The translations under genes were made by a program, and so were the position numbers. 64,000 nt of DNA from DATBLE01 sp963837265. GTDB lineage: Bacteria > Actinomycetota > Thermoleophilia > Gaiellales > Gaiellaceae. Below are positions 15,808 through 24,804 of this stretch, one piece after another. The notes under the pieces were generated by a model. The model worked only from the letters and a program-made list of their open reading frames with translations, made no database searches and was not told where the DNA came from. How positions within the stretch are numbered: the first letter of the stretch is position 1; each line of letters starts with the position of its first letter. Location: positions 124,001 to 188,000 of the forward strand of contig CAWIMQ010000004.1 in the NCBI GenBank assembly GCA_963837265.1, written 5' to 3'.

Positions 15808-16580
15808 GCGAGGGGCGGGGCATGCTCCGAATCGACTCGCTGGCTGTGGCACGGGGCGGCCACCCGGTTCTGCACGGCATCTCGCTCGAGATCCCCGCGG
15901 GCGCGGTGACGACGCTCCTCGGCCCGAACGGCGCCGGCAAGTCGACGATGGTGCTCGCGGTCGGCGGCGTCCTCCGCGCGGCGGCAGGCACGGTGAGCCT
16001 GGACGGGTCGAATCTCACCCGCCTTCGTCCCGAGCAGATCCGCCAGGCCGGCGTCGCGGTCGTCCCCGAGGGGCGCCGGCTGCTGCCGGACCTGACGGTC
16101 GAGGACAACCTGCGAGTCGCGACCTACGTGCTCGCCCGGGAGGAGGCGCGGCGCGGGGTCGAGTACGCGATCGAGCTCTTCCCCCATCTGGAGACGCGGT
16201 GGAAGGCGGTCGCCCGCACGCTCTCGGGCGGCGAGCAGCAGATGGTCGTGCTCGCCCAGGCTCTCGTCTCCAAGCCGAAGTTCCTGCTCGTCGACGAGCT
16301 CTCGCTCGGGCTGGCGCCGGTGGTCGTCCAGCGGCTGATGCCGGCCCTCGAGGAAGCCGCCTCGCGAGGCGTCGGCGTGCTCCTGATCGAGCAGTTCGTG
16401 CACGTCGCCCTCGCTCTCGCGGACAGCGCCTATGTGATCGAGCGCGGCCGGATCGTCTACCACGGCACGGCGGCCGACCTCAGGGAGCACCCCGAGCGCC
16501 TTCACTCCGCCTACCTGCTCCGGGAGAGCGCGCACGCCGCCGAACTGCTGCCCGATGCGGCCGAGCAGGGCGCCCAGTAG
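15804..16580 (+). CDS. livF: Liv-type ABC importer ATPase (LivF family)
   Basis: 258 residues with Walker A GPNGAGKST, signature LSGGEQQM, Walker B FLLVDELSLGLAP (the DEL variant common in LivF) and the RRLLPDLTVEDNL segment. GTG 15804 lies in a GTGA overlap with livG; ATG 15822 is an alternative. It ends the importer operon; the next gene starts 12 bases later with its own candidate -10. Confidence 0.87.
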   Translation: MSEGRGMLRIDSLAVARGGHPVLHGISLEIPAGAVTTLLGPNGAGKSTMVLAVGGVLRAAAGTVSLDGSNLTRLRPEQIRQAGVAVVPEGRRLLPDLTVEDNLRVATYVLAREEARRGVEYAIELFPHLETRWKAVARTLSGGEQQMVVLAQALVSKPKFLLVDELSLGLAPVVVQRLMPALEEAASRGVGVLLIEQFVHVALALADSAYVIERGRIVYHGTAADLREHPERLHSAYLLRESAHAAELLPDAAEQGAQ

Positions 16581-16583
16581 GTT
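16578..16583 (+). promoter_or_regulatory. -10 element TAGGTT, probably leaderless start of the GMC operon
   Basis: TAGGTT overlaps the livF stop codon and lies nine bases before ATG 16593, with no ribosome site between. This is the same geometry seen at several other starts in the window. Confidence 0.35.
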
Positions 16584-16592
16584 CTGCCGGCG

Positions 16593-16967
16593 ATGCTGAG
16601 GACTCTCGACCCCGAGCGTGCCGAGATCCTCGAGGCGCTCTGCGAGCTGATCGTCCCCGGCTCGAGCCGCGTCGGCCCCGCGCTCTACGTGGACGCGCTC
16701 CTGACGGAGATGCCGCCGCCCGCCCGCGACCACGCGCTGCAGGCGATCGACGCGCTCGCCTCCGCGGCGGGGGGAGGCGCCGACGCACTCGCCCGGCACG
16801 AGCGGACGCCGGAGTTCGCCTTCGTCCGAGCGCTGGCGATCGAGGCCTACTACAGCGACTTCGTCGCTCCCGGCCGGGAGGCGGCGGGAGCCTGGGCGGA
16901 GATCGACTTCAACTCGCCGCTCGCGGCGCGCCTGGCCAAGGACTGGTCGTACCTGGGGATCGCGTGA
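16593..16967 (+). CDS. Small subunit of a GMC dehydrogenase (gluconate 2-dehydrogenase subunit 3-like)
   Basis: 124 residues, beginning MLRTLDPERAEILEALCELIVPG and containing a C-terminal FNSPLAARLAKDWSYLG, as in the gluconate 2-dehydrogenase gamma or subunit-3 family. Such subunits chaperone and help export the flavin subunit encoded next to them. This one is short and has no Tat or other signal peptide, so the complex may be cytoplasmic. Its stop overlaps the GMC gene start (GTGA). Confidence 0.75.
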   Translation: MLRTLDPERAEILEALCELIVPGSSRVGPALYVDALLTEMPPPARDHALQAIDALASAAGGGADALARHERTPEFAFVRALAIEAYYSDFVAPGREAAGAWAEIDFNSPLAARLAKDWSYLGIA

Positions 16968-18421
16968 GGACGGAGTTCGACGTCGTCGTCGTCGGCTCGG
17001 GCGCAGGCGGCGGCGTCGTCGCCGGCGAGCTCGCACAGCGCGGCCGCGCCGTCCTCCTCCTCGAGCTCGGCCCGCACCTGACCGCGGTGGACTTCTCCCG
17101 CTGGGAGGCGAAGGCGACGCACGATCTCTTCTGGCCGCTCCGGCTCGCGCACCTGCCGGACGGCGACGTGGTCGCGTTCCTCGCCGGGCGCTGCGTGGGC
17201 GGGACGACGACGATCAACACGAAGGTCGCGTTGCGCGCGCACGCGCGCGACGTGGCGAAGTGGCACCGGGAGACCGGCCTCACCAACACGCGGGGCGAGC
17301 CGTTCGCCGTCGCCGACCTCGACCCGTACTACGACCGCGTGGAGCACGTGCTCGGGGTCCGCGAACGCAGCGACTGGACGAGGTGCGTTCGCACGGTGGA
17401 GGCCGGCTTCCACGCGCTCGGCCACGAGCTGGAGCCGGTGCGCTCGTACACGGACGGCAACTGCATGCACTGCGGCTCGTGCCTCCAGGGCTGTCCCACG
17501 AACGCCGGCAAGTCCACCGCGAACACGTACATCGCCGATGCCTGGGCACGCGGGCTCCTGGAGCTGCGCGCGAACGCGGCGGTCGAGCGCGTCGTGATCG
17601 AGGGGGACGAGGCGACGGGGGTCGAGTACCTCGATGGGGACGGCGTCCGCCACTCCGTCCGGGCGGGCGTCGTGGTCGTCGCCGGCGGGGCGCTGAACAC
17701 GCCGCAGATCCTTCGCCGGTCCGGTCTCGACGCTCCCGCGGTCGGCCGGCACCTCGGCCTCCACCCCGTCCGGCTGGTCTACGGGCGCTTCGACGAGCCG
17801 CAGGACGCGCACATGACCTATCCGATCTCGTCGCACTGCATGGCCTTCCAGCACGACGAGGACGGCGGCTTCGTGATCGAGGCGGCGACGATCCAGGATC
17901 CGATCTCCTTCGCGACGACGCTCCGCGACGACGCCGGGCCGATGTGGGGACCGCGGCTCGTCGAGGCGCTTCGCGGCTTCCGGCACTGGGTCGGCCTGCT
18001 CGCGATGGTCAACGACGAGAACAACGCGACCGTGGCCGTGCAGGAGGACGGGAGCGAGCGATTCGACGTCGACTTCCAGCCCGGCGAGCTCGCGCGGATG
18101 GACGCGGCGTTCGAGCTCAGCCGCAACGTGCTCGAGGCGGCCGGTGCGAAGCAGGTCTGCTGGACGGGCCTCGCCTCGACCCACGCCCAGGGCACCTGCC
18201 GGATGGGCGACGACCCCGAGCTCTCGGCGGTCGACCGCAACGGCGAGGTGCACGGGCTGAGGCGGCTCTTCGTCGGCGACGCGTCGCTCGTCCCGCGCAC
18301 CCTCTCGGTGAACCCGTCCCTGACGATCATGGCGCTCGCGACCCGGCTCGCGGAGCATCTCGACGCCGATCCGAACGGCTACCTCGCGTCCACGGCGGCA
18401 GGCGCGACCGCGGCCGCGTGA
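16964..18421 (+). CDS. GMC-family FAD oxidoreductase with a four-Cys ferredoxin-like motif
   Basis: 485 residues. The FAD-binding Rossmann motif VVVVGSGAGGGVVAGELA is at the N-terminus and the C-terminal GMC signature (THAQGTCRMG, VGDASLVPRTLSVNPSLT) is intact. Residues 167-177 carry Cys167, Cys170, Cys173 and Cys177 in a CxxCxxCxxxCP arrangement, as in a [4Fe-4S] site; this is known in a subgroup of GMC dehydrogenases that pass electrons to acceptors other than oxygen. With the small subunit upstream and the alcohol dehydrogenase downstream (GTGA overlap), it probably oxidises an alcohol of an aromatic side chain or a sugar acid. The substrate is not known. Confidence 0.85.
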   Translation: MRTEFDVVVVGSGAGGGVVAGELAQRGRAVLLLELGPHLTAVDFSRWEAKATHDLFWPLRLAHLPDGDVVAFLAGRCVGGTTTINTKVALRAHARDVAKWHRETGLTNTRGEPFAVADLDPYYDRVEHVLGVRERSDWTRCVRTVEAGFHALGHELEPVRSYTDGNCMHCGSCLQGCPTNAGKSTANTYIADAWARGLLELRANAAVERVVIEGDEATGVEYLDGDGVRHSVRAGVVVVAGGALNTPQILRRSGLDAPAVGRHLGLHPVRLVYGRFDEPQDAHMTYPISSHCMAFQHDEDGGFVIEAATIQDPISFATTLRDDAGPMWGPRLVEALRGFRHWVGLLAMVNDENNATVAVQEDGSERFDVDFQPGELARMDAAFELSRNVLEAAGAKQVCWTGLASTHAQGTCRMGDDPELSAVDRNGEVHGLRRLFVGDASLVPRTLSVNPSLTIMALATRLAEHLDADPNGYLASTAAGATAAA

Positions 18422-19440
18422 GGGCGGCGCTCCTCCGCGAGTACCACCGGCCGCTCGAGCTCGTCGAGCGGCCCGAGCCCGAGCCGCGGGCGCCGCGGGA
18501 CGTCGTCGTCGAGATCGGCGGCGCCGGCGTCTGCGCGACCGACCTGCACGCGATCGACGGACTGATGGAGCCGGCCGGCCTGCGGCCGCCGGTCGTGCTC
18601 GGGCACGAGAACGCCGGCCGGGTGCACGCGACCGGGGACGAGGTGACGGCGGCCGCGGTCGGCGACGCCGTCCTCGTGTACCCGCCGTACAGCTGCGGGC
18701 TCTGCGTACCGTGCCGGCGCGGCCTCGACATGCACTGCGAGCGCCACCAGTTCACGGGCCTGACCCGCGACGGCGGCTTCGCCGACTACGTGCTCGTCGA
18801 CGAGCGCTCGCTGCTGCGACTGCCGGACGGCGTCGAGCCCGCCGAGGTCGCCCCCCACGCCGATGCCGGGATCACGGCCTACCACGCCGTCAAGAACCTG
18901 CTCCCCCGCCTTTCGCCCGGCTCGACCGCGGCCGTGATCGGCGTCGGCGGCGTCGGGCACATCGCGCTCCAGCTCCTGCGCGTCCTCGGCGGAGGCGCGG
19001 TGATCGGGATCGACACGGACGAGCGGCGCCGGGCGCTCGCCCGCGAGCTCGGGGCCGACGAGGTGCTCGGCGAGCAGGAGGACGTCTCCGCCGCCGTGCG
19101 GGAAGCGACGGGCGGGGCCGGCGCCGACGTCGTGCTCGACTTCGTCGCCACCGATGCGACGCACGGCGCAGGTCTGGACATGCTCGCCCGGCGCGGCCTC
19201 TACTCGACCGTCGGGTACGGCGGCACGATCAGCGTCCCGTCCGTGGCGATGGTCGTCGGCGAGGCCGCGATCGCCGGCAACCTGGTCGGAAGCTGGATCG
19301 ACCTCTGGGAGCTCCTCCAGCTGCACGCCCGAGGCGACGTGACGCTGCGGACGGAGACCCACGCTCTCGAGCAGGTGAACGACGTGCTCGACCGGCTCCG
19401 CGCGGGCGAGGTCACCGGGCGCGCCGTGCTCGTGCCGTGA
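18418..19440 (+). CDS. Zinc-dependent medium-chain alcohol dehydrogenase
   Basis: 340 residues. Catalytic zinc ligands are seen in GAGVCATDLHAIDG (Cys) and LGHENAGRV (His-Glu). The structural zinc lobe SCGLCVPCRRGLDMHC has four Cys, and the NAD(P) fold is VIGVGGVGHIALQ. Starts with GTG 18418 in a GTGA overlap with the GMC gene, so they are coupled. Probably acts on an alcohol in the same pathway as the GMC enzyme. Confidence 0.85.
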   Translation: MRAALLREYHRPLELVERPEPEPRAPRDVVVEIGGAGVCATDLHAIDGLMEPAGLRPPVVLGHENAGRVHATGDEVTAAAVGDAVLVYPPYSCGLCVPCRRGLDMHCERHQFTGLTRDGGFADYVLVDERSLLRLPDGVEPAEVAPHADAGITAYHAVKNLLPRLSPGSTAAVIGVGGVGHIALQLLRVLGGGAVIGIDTDERRRALARELGADEVLGEQEDVSAAVREATGGAGADVVLDFVATDATHGAGLDMLARRGLYSTVGYGGTISVPSVAMVVGEAAIAGNLVGSWIDLWELLQLHARGDVTLRTETHALEQVNDVLDRLRAGEVTGRAVLVP

Positions 19441-19450
19441 GCCCGCCCGC

Positions 19451-21415
19451 GTGCTAGAGCAGGGACAGATTCTGTGGGCGCCGTCGGCGGAGCTTGGCGA
19501 GCGGTCGGAGCTCGGGCGCTACCTCGCCTGGCTGCGGGCAGTGCGGAGCGTCGACCTCCCCGGCTACGACGAGCTCTGGCGCTGGTCGGTGACCGACCTC
19601 GACGGCTTCTGGTCGTCGCTCTGGGACTTCTTCGGGGTCCGCGCGCACGCGCCGTACGGCCGTGTGCTCGGCTCGCGGGAGATGCCGGGCGCCGAGTGGT
19701 TCCCGGGCGCGCGGCTGAACTACGCCGAGCACATGCTGGGCCGCGACGAGGACATCGACGCGGTCGCGGTCGTCGCGCGCTCCCAGTCGCGCGAGCCGTT
19801 CGAGCTCACCTTCGGCGAGCTCCGCGACCAGGTCGCCCGTGCCCGTGCCGGCCTGCAGCGGCTCGGGGTCGAGCCCGGCGACCGGGTCGCCGCCTATCTC
19901 CCGAACATCCCCGAGACGCTGGTCGCGTTCCTGGCGACCGCGAGCCTCGGGGCGATCTGGGCGACCTGCCCGCCCGAGTTCGGCGTGCGCAGCGTCGTCG
20001 ACCGGCTGGGCCAGCTCGAGCCGAGGGTGCTGCTCGCGGTCGCGGGCTACCGGTACGGCGCCAAGCTCGTCGACCGGCGGGAGCAGGTGGCCGAGATCCG
20101 CGCGCGCCTGCCGAGCGTCCGGCACGTGGTCGACGTCGCCTATGCCGGCTCCGCGCTCCCGGACGCCGTGCCCTGGAACGAGTTGCTGGCCGAGCCGGGG
20201 CCGCTCGAGTTCGATCCGGTCCCCTTCTCCCATCCGCTCTACGTCCTCTTCTCCTCCGGGACCACGGGCCTGCCGAAGGCGATCGTGCACGGCCACGGCG
20301 GGATCCTGATCGAGCATCTGAAGAACCACGGCCTGAGCTGGGACCTCCGTCCCGGCGACCGGCTGCAGTGGTTCACCACCACCGCGTGGATGATGTGGAA
20401 CGCGCTCGTCTCGACGCTGCTCGTGCGGGCGTCGATCGTGATGATCGACGGGAACCCCGCGTACCCGGACCTCGCGTTCCAGTGGGAGCTCGCGGAACAG
20501 ACGAGGCCGACGCTGCTCGGGATCAGCCCCGCGTTCGCGCTCGCCTGCCGAAAGCAGGGCGTCGATCCGGGGCGCCGCTTCGACCTCTCGTCGCTGCGCT
20601 CGATCGCCGTCGCCGGCTCGCCGCTGCCCCTGGACGGGTTCGAGTGGATCTACGAGCAGGTCGACCCGGGCGTGCTCCTCAACCTCGGCAGCGGCGGCAC
20701 CGACCTCTGCACCGGGATCGTCCAGGGCTGCCCCCTGCTGCCGGTGTACGCCGGCGAGATCGCCGGACGCTGCCTGGGCTGCGACGCGGCGGCGCTCGAC
20801 GCGGCGGGCGACGAGGTGGTCGGCGAGCTCGGCGAGCTGGTGATCCGGAAGCCGATGCCCTCGATGGCGGTCCGCTTCTGGAACGATCCGGACGGGGCGC
20901 GCTACCGCGCGGCGTACTTCGACCACTACCCGGGGATCTGGCGGCACGGCGACTGGATCCTGTTCACGGAGCGCGGCAGCTCGGTGATCACCGGGAGATC
21001 GGACGCGACGCTGAACCGCGGCGGGGTCCGCCTCGGGACGAGCGAGTTCTATTCCGTCCTCGAGGAGCTCGAGGAGGTCCTCGACGCGCTGGTCGTCCAC
21101 CTGGAGGACGCAGACGAGTTGATCCTCTTCGTGGTCCTGCGCGAGGGCCTCGAGCTCGACGACCTGCTCCGCGCCCGCATCGCCGGCGCTCTTCGCGACG
21201 CGCTCTCGCCCCGCCACGCGCCCGACACGATCGTCGCCCTGCCGATCATCCCGCAGACCCTGACCGGGAAGAAGCTCGAGCTGCCGGTGAAGCGCATCCT
21301 CTCAGGCGTCCCGGCCGGGGAGGTCGTCAGCCCGGACGCGCTCGCAAACCCGGCATCGATCGAGCCGGTCGTCGCCTACGCGCGCACGCGCGCGCGCCCC
21401 GCCGGCAAGGAGTGA
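19451..21415 (+). CDS. Acetoacetyl-CoA synthetase family ligase
   Basis: 654 residues, full length for acetoacetyl-CoA synthetase. The N-terminal WRWSVTDLDGFWSSLWDFF and PGARLNYAEHML are characteristic, and the adenylation motifs LFSSGTTGLPKAIVHGHGG, TGRSDATLNRGGVRLGTSE and the C-terminal LTGKKLELPVKR (catalytic Lys) are intact. It activates a 3-oxo acid with ATP and CoA. In this setting a 3-oxo-3-aryl-propanoate such as vanilloyl acetate is a possible substrate, but ordinary acetoacetate is the default. GTG 19451 is ten bases after the dehydrogenase stop. Confidence 0.85.
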   Translation: MLEQGQILWAPSAELGERSELGRYLAWLRAVRSVDLPGYDELWRWSVTDLDGFWSSLWDFFGVRAHAPYGRVLGSREMPGAEWFPGARLNYAEHMLGRDEDIDAVAVVARSQSREPFELTFGELRDQVARARAGLQRLGVEPGDRVAAYLPNIPETLVAFLATASLGAIWATCPPEFGVRSVVDRLGQLEPRVLLAVAGYRYGAKLVDRREQVAEIRARLPSVRHVVDVAYAGSALPDAVPWNELLAEPGPLEFDPVPFSHPLYVLFSSGTTGLPKAIVHGHGGILIEHLKNHGLSWDLRPGDRLQWFTTTAWMMWNALVSTLLVRASIVMIDGNPAYPDLAFQWELAEQTRPTLLGISPAFALACRKQGVDPGRRFDLSSLRSIAVAGSPLPLDGFEWIYEQVDPGVLLNLGSGGTDLCTGIVQGCPLLPVYAGEIAGRCLGCDAAALDAAGDEVVGELGELVIRKPMPSMAVRFWNDPDGARYRAAYFDHYPGIWRHGDWILFTERGSSVITGRSDATLNRGGVRLGTSEFYSVLEELEEVLDALVVHLEDADELILFVVLREGLELDDLLRARIAGALRDALSPRHAPDTIVALPIIPQTLTGKKLELPVKRILSGVPAGEVVSPDALANPASIEPVVAYARTRARPAGKE

Positions 21416-21521
21416 GGACCGACCCGAACGGCCTACGGATCGAGCTGAACGTCCGGGCGGACGAGTCGTGACGATGTGACAGGTCTTCTCGGCCTTCTTG
21501 GCGCAACGGCTCGTCGCCGGA

Positions 21522-21538
21522 GCCGGGCTTTGCCCGGC
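21522..21538. repeat. Inverted repeat GCCGGGC-TTT-GCCCGGC
   Basis: A seven-base-pair perfect stem with a three-base loop in the 199-base convergent gap. It may act with the stronger hairpin at 21587-21611. Nothing else in the gap looks like a gene. Confidence 0.4.
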
Positions 21539-21586
21539 GGGAGGCGTGCCGGGGCACATGGGTCGATGCGGCGAAGGAGGGGGACC

Positions 21587-21611
21587 GTGGGGGAACCATG
21601 GGTTCCCCCAC
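21587..21611. terminator. Bidirectional terminator hairpin
   Basis: GTGGGGGAACC-ATG-GGTTCCCCCAC is a perfect 11-base-pair stem with a three-base loop, ending three bases before the stop codon of the minus-strand aldehyde dehydrogenase and between two converging genes. The symmetry suits termination from both sides. There is no T-tract, as usual in very GC-rich actinobacteria. Confidence 0.7.
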
Positions 21612-21614
21612 GCT

Positions 21615-23105
21615 CTAGAACGGGAACGGCGAGGCCTTGTCGCGCGCCGTCTGCCATTGCCACTCGGTCCAGAGCTCGAGGTTCGCGACACCGCCGAAGT
21701 GGCCGCCGTTGCTCGAGCAGCCGAAGCCGCCGAACGGCGCCGGCGGCTCCTCGTTCACCGTCTGGTCGTTGATGTGGACCATCCCGGCGTGCAGCTGGCC
21801 GGCGACCGCGGCCGCGCGCTGCGGCGATGCCGAGTGCACCGCGGCCGAGAGCCCGTACTCGGTCCCGTTGGCGAGCTCGACCGCCTCGGCGTCGTCCGAG
21901 AACGTGATCACGGGCGCGACCGGGCCGAAGATCTCCTCGGCGTAGGCGGGCATGCTCGTCGTCACCTCGCCGAGCACCGTCGGCCGGAAGAACGGCCCCT
22001 CGTTGGTGCCGCCGGCGAGCACCCGCGCGCCCTGCTCGACGCTCTCGTCGACGATCCTCCGCACCCGCGCCACCTGGCGCTCGTTGATGATCGGCCCCAG
22101 CGCGACCTCCTCCGTGGCGGGGTTGCCGACCGGCAGGCGCTCCGCACGCTCGACGAGCGCTTTCGTGTAGGCCTCGGCGATGCTCTCGTGCACGAGGTGC
22201 CGGCTGACGGCGATGCAGATCTGCCCCTGGTGCAGGAAGGAGCCCCAGGCGCCCGCAGACGACGCGGCCTCGACGTCAGCGTCCTCGAGCACCACCAGCG
22301 GGCTGTTCCCGCCCAGCTCGAGCACCGTGCGCTTCAGCATCCGCCCGGCCGTCTCGCCGACGAGCCGCCCGGTGGCGGTCGAGCCGGTGAAGCTGACCAT
22401 CCGCACGTTCGGGTCGGCGACGAGCGCCTGCCCGACCTCCGCGCCGCCCGGCAGCACGTGCAACAGGCCCTCCGGCAGGCCGGCCTCCTCGAACAGCCGC
22501 GCGATCGCGACGCCGCCCGTGACGGGGGTGTTCGCGTCGGGTTTGAGCACGACCGCGTTGCCGAGCGCGAGCGCCGGGCCGATCGAGCGCATCGCCAGCA
22601 CGTACGGGAAGTTCCACGGCGTGATCACGCCGACGACGCCGACCGGCACGCGCCGGGCAGTGCTCGTCCGGCCGGGGGTCAGCGAGGGGAGCACGAGGCC
22701 GAGGGGATGCGAGATCAGCGCAGCCGCCATGTCGAGCTGGCCGATCGACGCCGTCACCTCCACGTCGGCCTTCCCGCCGATCGAGCCGGACTCCCGGATC
22801 AGCCAGCGCACGAGCTCGGCGCGGTGGCGCTCCATCAGCTCGGCCGCCCGGCGGACGACCGCGACCCGGTCCGTGAACGGCGTCTGTGCCCAGGCGGGCT
22901 GGGCACGGGCGGCGGACACGGCCGCACGAGCGATCGTCTCGGGGTCGCCCCCGCCCGCCGCACCGAGCACCTCGCCGGTCGCAGGCTCGACGGTCTCGAT
23001 CTCGACCGGTGCGTCGACCCAGCCGTCGCTGTAGATCTTCCCGGTCCACCGGCTCCCGTCGAGCAGGCTCTCGACGGCGGTCTCGGGTTCGTGCGTGACG
23101 GTCAT
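21615..23105 (-). CDS. NAD-dependent benzaldehyde (aromatic aldehyde) dehydrogenase
   Basis: 496 residues; oxidises an aryl aldehyde to the acid. Catalytic Cys lies in FLHQGQICIAVSR, the general-base Glu in VLELGGNSP, the NAD fold in FTGSTATGR and the substrate-channel Asn in TPWNFPYV. The C-terminal GGFGCSSNGGHFGG followed by NLELWTEWQW is typical of the benzaldehyde dehydrogenase subgroup. ATG 23105 has AAAGGAG upstream. It is in an operon with the choline-dehydrogenase-like gene 36 bases upstream, so it may take an aldehyde made by that enzyme, or benzaldehyde from the decarboxylase at 9923-11536. Confidence 0.85.
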   Translation of the reverse strand: MTVTHEPETAVESLLDGSRWTGKIYSDGWVDAPVEIETVEPATGEVLGAAGGGDPETIARAAVSAARAQPAWAQTPFTDRVAVVRRAAELMERHRAELVRWLIRESGSIGGKADVEVTASIGQLDMAAALISHPLGLVLPSLTPGRTSTARRVPVGVVGVITPWNFPYVLAMRSIGPALALGNAVVLKPDANTPVTGGVAIARLFEEAGLPEGLLHVLPGGAEVGQALVADPNVRMVSFTGSTATGRLVGETAGRMLKRTVLELGGNSPLVVLEDADVEAASSAGAWGSFLHQGQICIAVSRHLVHESIAEAYTKALVERAERLPVGNPATEEVALGPIINERQVARVRRIVDESVEQGARVLAGGTNEGPFFRPTVLGEVTTSMPAYAEEIFGPVAPVITFSDDAEAVELANGTEYGLSAAVHSASPQRAAAVAGQLHAGMVHINDQTVNEEPPAPFGGFGCSSNGGHFGGVANLELWTEWQWQTARDKASPFPF

Positions 23106-23141
23106 TGCGCTCCTTTCGTGGTCTCTCCCGGTGTCCGGCGC

Positions 23142-24719
23142 TCAGCCCGCCGCCTCCGCCCGGGCGGGCGCAAGCGCTCGCCCGGCGATCAGATCGGCAG
23201 CCTTCTCGGCGATCATCATCGTCGATGCGTGCGTGTTGGCCCGCGTGACGGTCGGCATCACGGACGCATCGACGATTCGGAGCCCCTCGACGCCGAAGAC
23301 CCGGAGCTCGGAGTCGACGACCGAGCCCATCGCGCACGTCGAGGTCGGGTGGTAGACGGGCTGTCCGACGCGGCGGGCCCACGCGAGAATGTCCTCGTCC
23401 GAGCCGGAGGCGGGGACGCTGAACGGCGCCCGCTCGACGGCCTTCAGCGCGGGCTGCGCCGCGATCTCGAGCGCGATCCGCACGCCGGCGATCATGCTCT
23501 GCCGGTCTTCCTCGGTGGTGAGGAAGTTGCACAGTACCCGCGGCTTGGAGTCGGCCATCGGCGTGCGGAGCATCACCTTGCCGCGCGAGGCCGGCTTCAC
23601 GACCACGGGCCCGAAGGCGTAGCCGTGGTCGTGCGGCGCCGTCAGGCCCTCGTCGTAGAAGAGCGACGGCGAGAAGTGGAACTCGACGTCCGGCGCGGGC
23701 AGGTCCGGCCGGCTGCGGAAGAAGCCGCCCGCCTCCGGGAGGTTCGAGGTGAGCGGCCCGCGCCCCTCCTGCTCGAGCCGCGCGAAGTTCTCGGGCGTGA
23801 AGATGCCGAACAGGGCCGGCTCGTCGCTGAGGTAGTTCAGGTTCGCCATGCAGTGGTCCTGGAGGTTGCGGCCGACCGGCAGCTCCTCGCGCACGGGGAT
23901 CCCGAAAGGCGCCAGCTCCTCCTCGAGCCCGATCCCCGAGAGCATCAGCAGGACGGGCGACTGGTAGGCGCCGGCGGCGACGATCACCTCGCGCTCGGCC
24001 CGGACCGTCTCGCGCGCTCCGTTCCGGACGACCTCGACCCCGACCGCGCGGTCGCCCTCGAAGACGATCCGCTCGGCGAAGGAGCAATCCCGCACCTCGA
24101 GGTTGGGCCGTCCGGCCGCCGGGTGCAGGTACGCGTCCGCCGTGCTGCAGCGCAGGCCGTCCCGCTGGACGAGCTGGAAGCGACCGACGCCGTCCTGCTG
24201 CTCCCCGTTCAGGTCGGGGTTGGCGGCGTACCCTGCCTGGCCCGCCGCCTGGAGCATGGCGTCGACGAGCGGATGCATCGAGCGGCTGTCCGAGACCGGC
24301 TGCGGCCCGCCGACGCCGTGGTAGGCGTCCTCGCCGCGCTCGTTGTCCTCGGCGCGCCTGAAGTACGGCAGCACGTCGTCGTAGCCCCAGCCCTCGCAGC
24401 CCTCCACCGCCCAGCCGTCGAAGTCGAGGCGGTTGCCGCGAAGGTAGATCATCGCGTTGATCGAGCTGGAGCCGCCGATCATCCGGCCGCGCGGCAGGTA
24501 CAGCCGCCGCCCGTCCAGGCCGGGCTCCTGCTCGCCGAGCAGGTCCCAGTCGAGGCCCGACTTGAACATGATCGGGAACATCGCCGGGACGCGGATCTCG
24601 CGAGCAGTGTCCGGGCCGCCGGCCTCCAGCAGGAGGACGGTCGTGTCCGCGTCCTCGCTGAGCCGCGCAGCGAGCACGCAGCCTGCCGAGCCCGCACCGA
24701 CGATCACGTAGTCAGCCAC
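23142..24719 (-). CDS. GMC-family alcohol oxidoreductase, choline-dehydrogenase-like
   Basis: 525 residues. FAD motif YVIVGAGSAGCVLAARLSED, GMC signature 1 in GRMIGGSSSINAMIYLRG, and C-terminal active-site region VYHPTSTCAMG plus DASVMPTVTRANTHAST. Start GTG 24719 has GGAGG seven bases upstream. This group includes the HpvZ-type enzyme that oxidises the primary alcohol of beta-hydroxypropiovanillone in lignin-dimer catabolism, and pairing with an aromatic aldehyde dehydrogenase fits that type of chemistry. The family is broad, so the substrate is inferred from context only. Confidence 0.83.
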   Translation of the reverse strand: MADYVIVGAGSAGCVLAARLSEDADTTVLLLEAGGPDTAREIRVPAMFPIMFKSGLDWDLLGEQEPGLDGRRLYLPRGRMIGGSSSINAMIYLRGNRLDFDGWAVEGCEGWGYDDVLPYFRRAEDNERGEDAYHGVGGPQPVSDSRSMHPLVDAMLQAAGQAGYAANPDLNGEQQDGVGRFQLVQRDGLRCSTADAYLHPAAGRPNLEVRDCSFAERIVFEGDRAVGVEVVRNGARETVRAEREVIVAAGAYQSPVLLMLSGIGLEEELAPFGIPVREELPVGRNLQDHCMANLNYLSDEPALFGIFTPENFARLEQEGRGPLTSNLPEAGGFFRSRPDLPAPDVEFHFSPSLFYDEGLTAPHDHGYAFGPVVVKPASRGKVMLRTPMADSKPRVLCNFLTTEEDRQSMIAGVRIALEIAAQPALKAVERAPFSVPASGSDEDILAWARRVGQPVYHPTSTCAMGSVVDSELRVFGVEGLRIVDASVMPTVTRANTHASTMMIAEKAADLIAGRALAPARAEAAG

Positions 24720-24762
24720 GATCGAGCCTCCGCTGTCGCTTGCCGCCGGCGGCAATCATCCC

Positions 24763-24788
24763 ACTTGTCGGGACGCATGTCCACAAGT
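24763..24788. promoter_or_regulatory. Candidate operator between the GMC/aldehyde dehydrogenase operon and the isomerase operon
   Basis: ACTTGT at 24763-24768 pairs with ACAAGT at 24783-24788 (14-base spacer), and inside it GGAC-GCAT-GTCC forms a second inverted repeat. It lies in the only 85 bases between two divergent operons and overlaps the promoter space of both. A TAGATT -10 for the plus gene follows ten bases before GTG 24805. The regulator is not identified. Confidence 0.45.
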
Positions 24789-24804
24789 TAGATTCCCGAG
24801 CACG

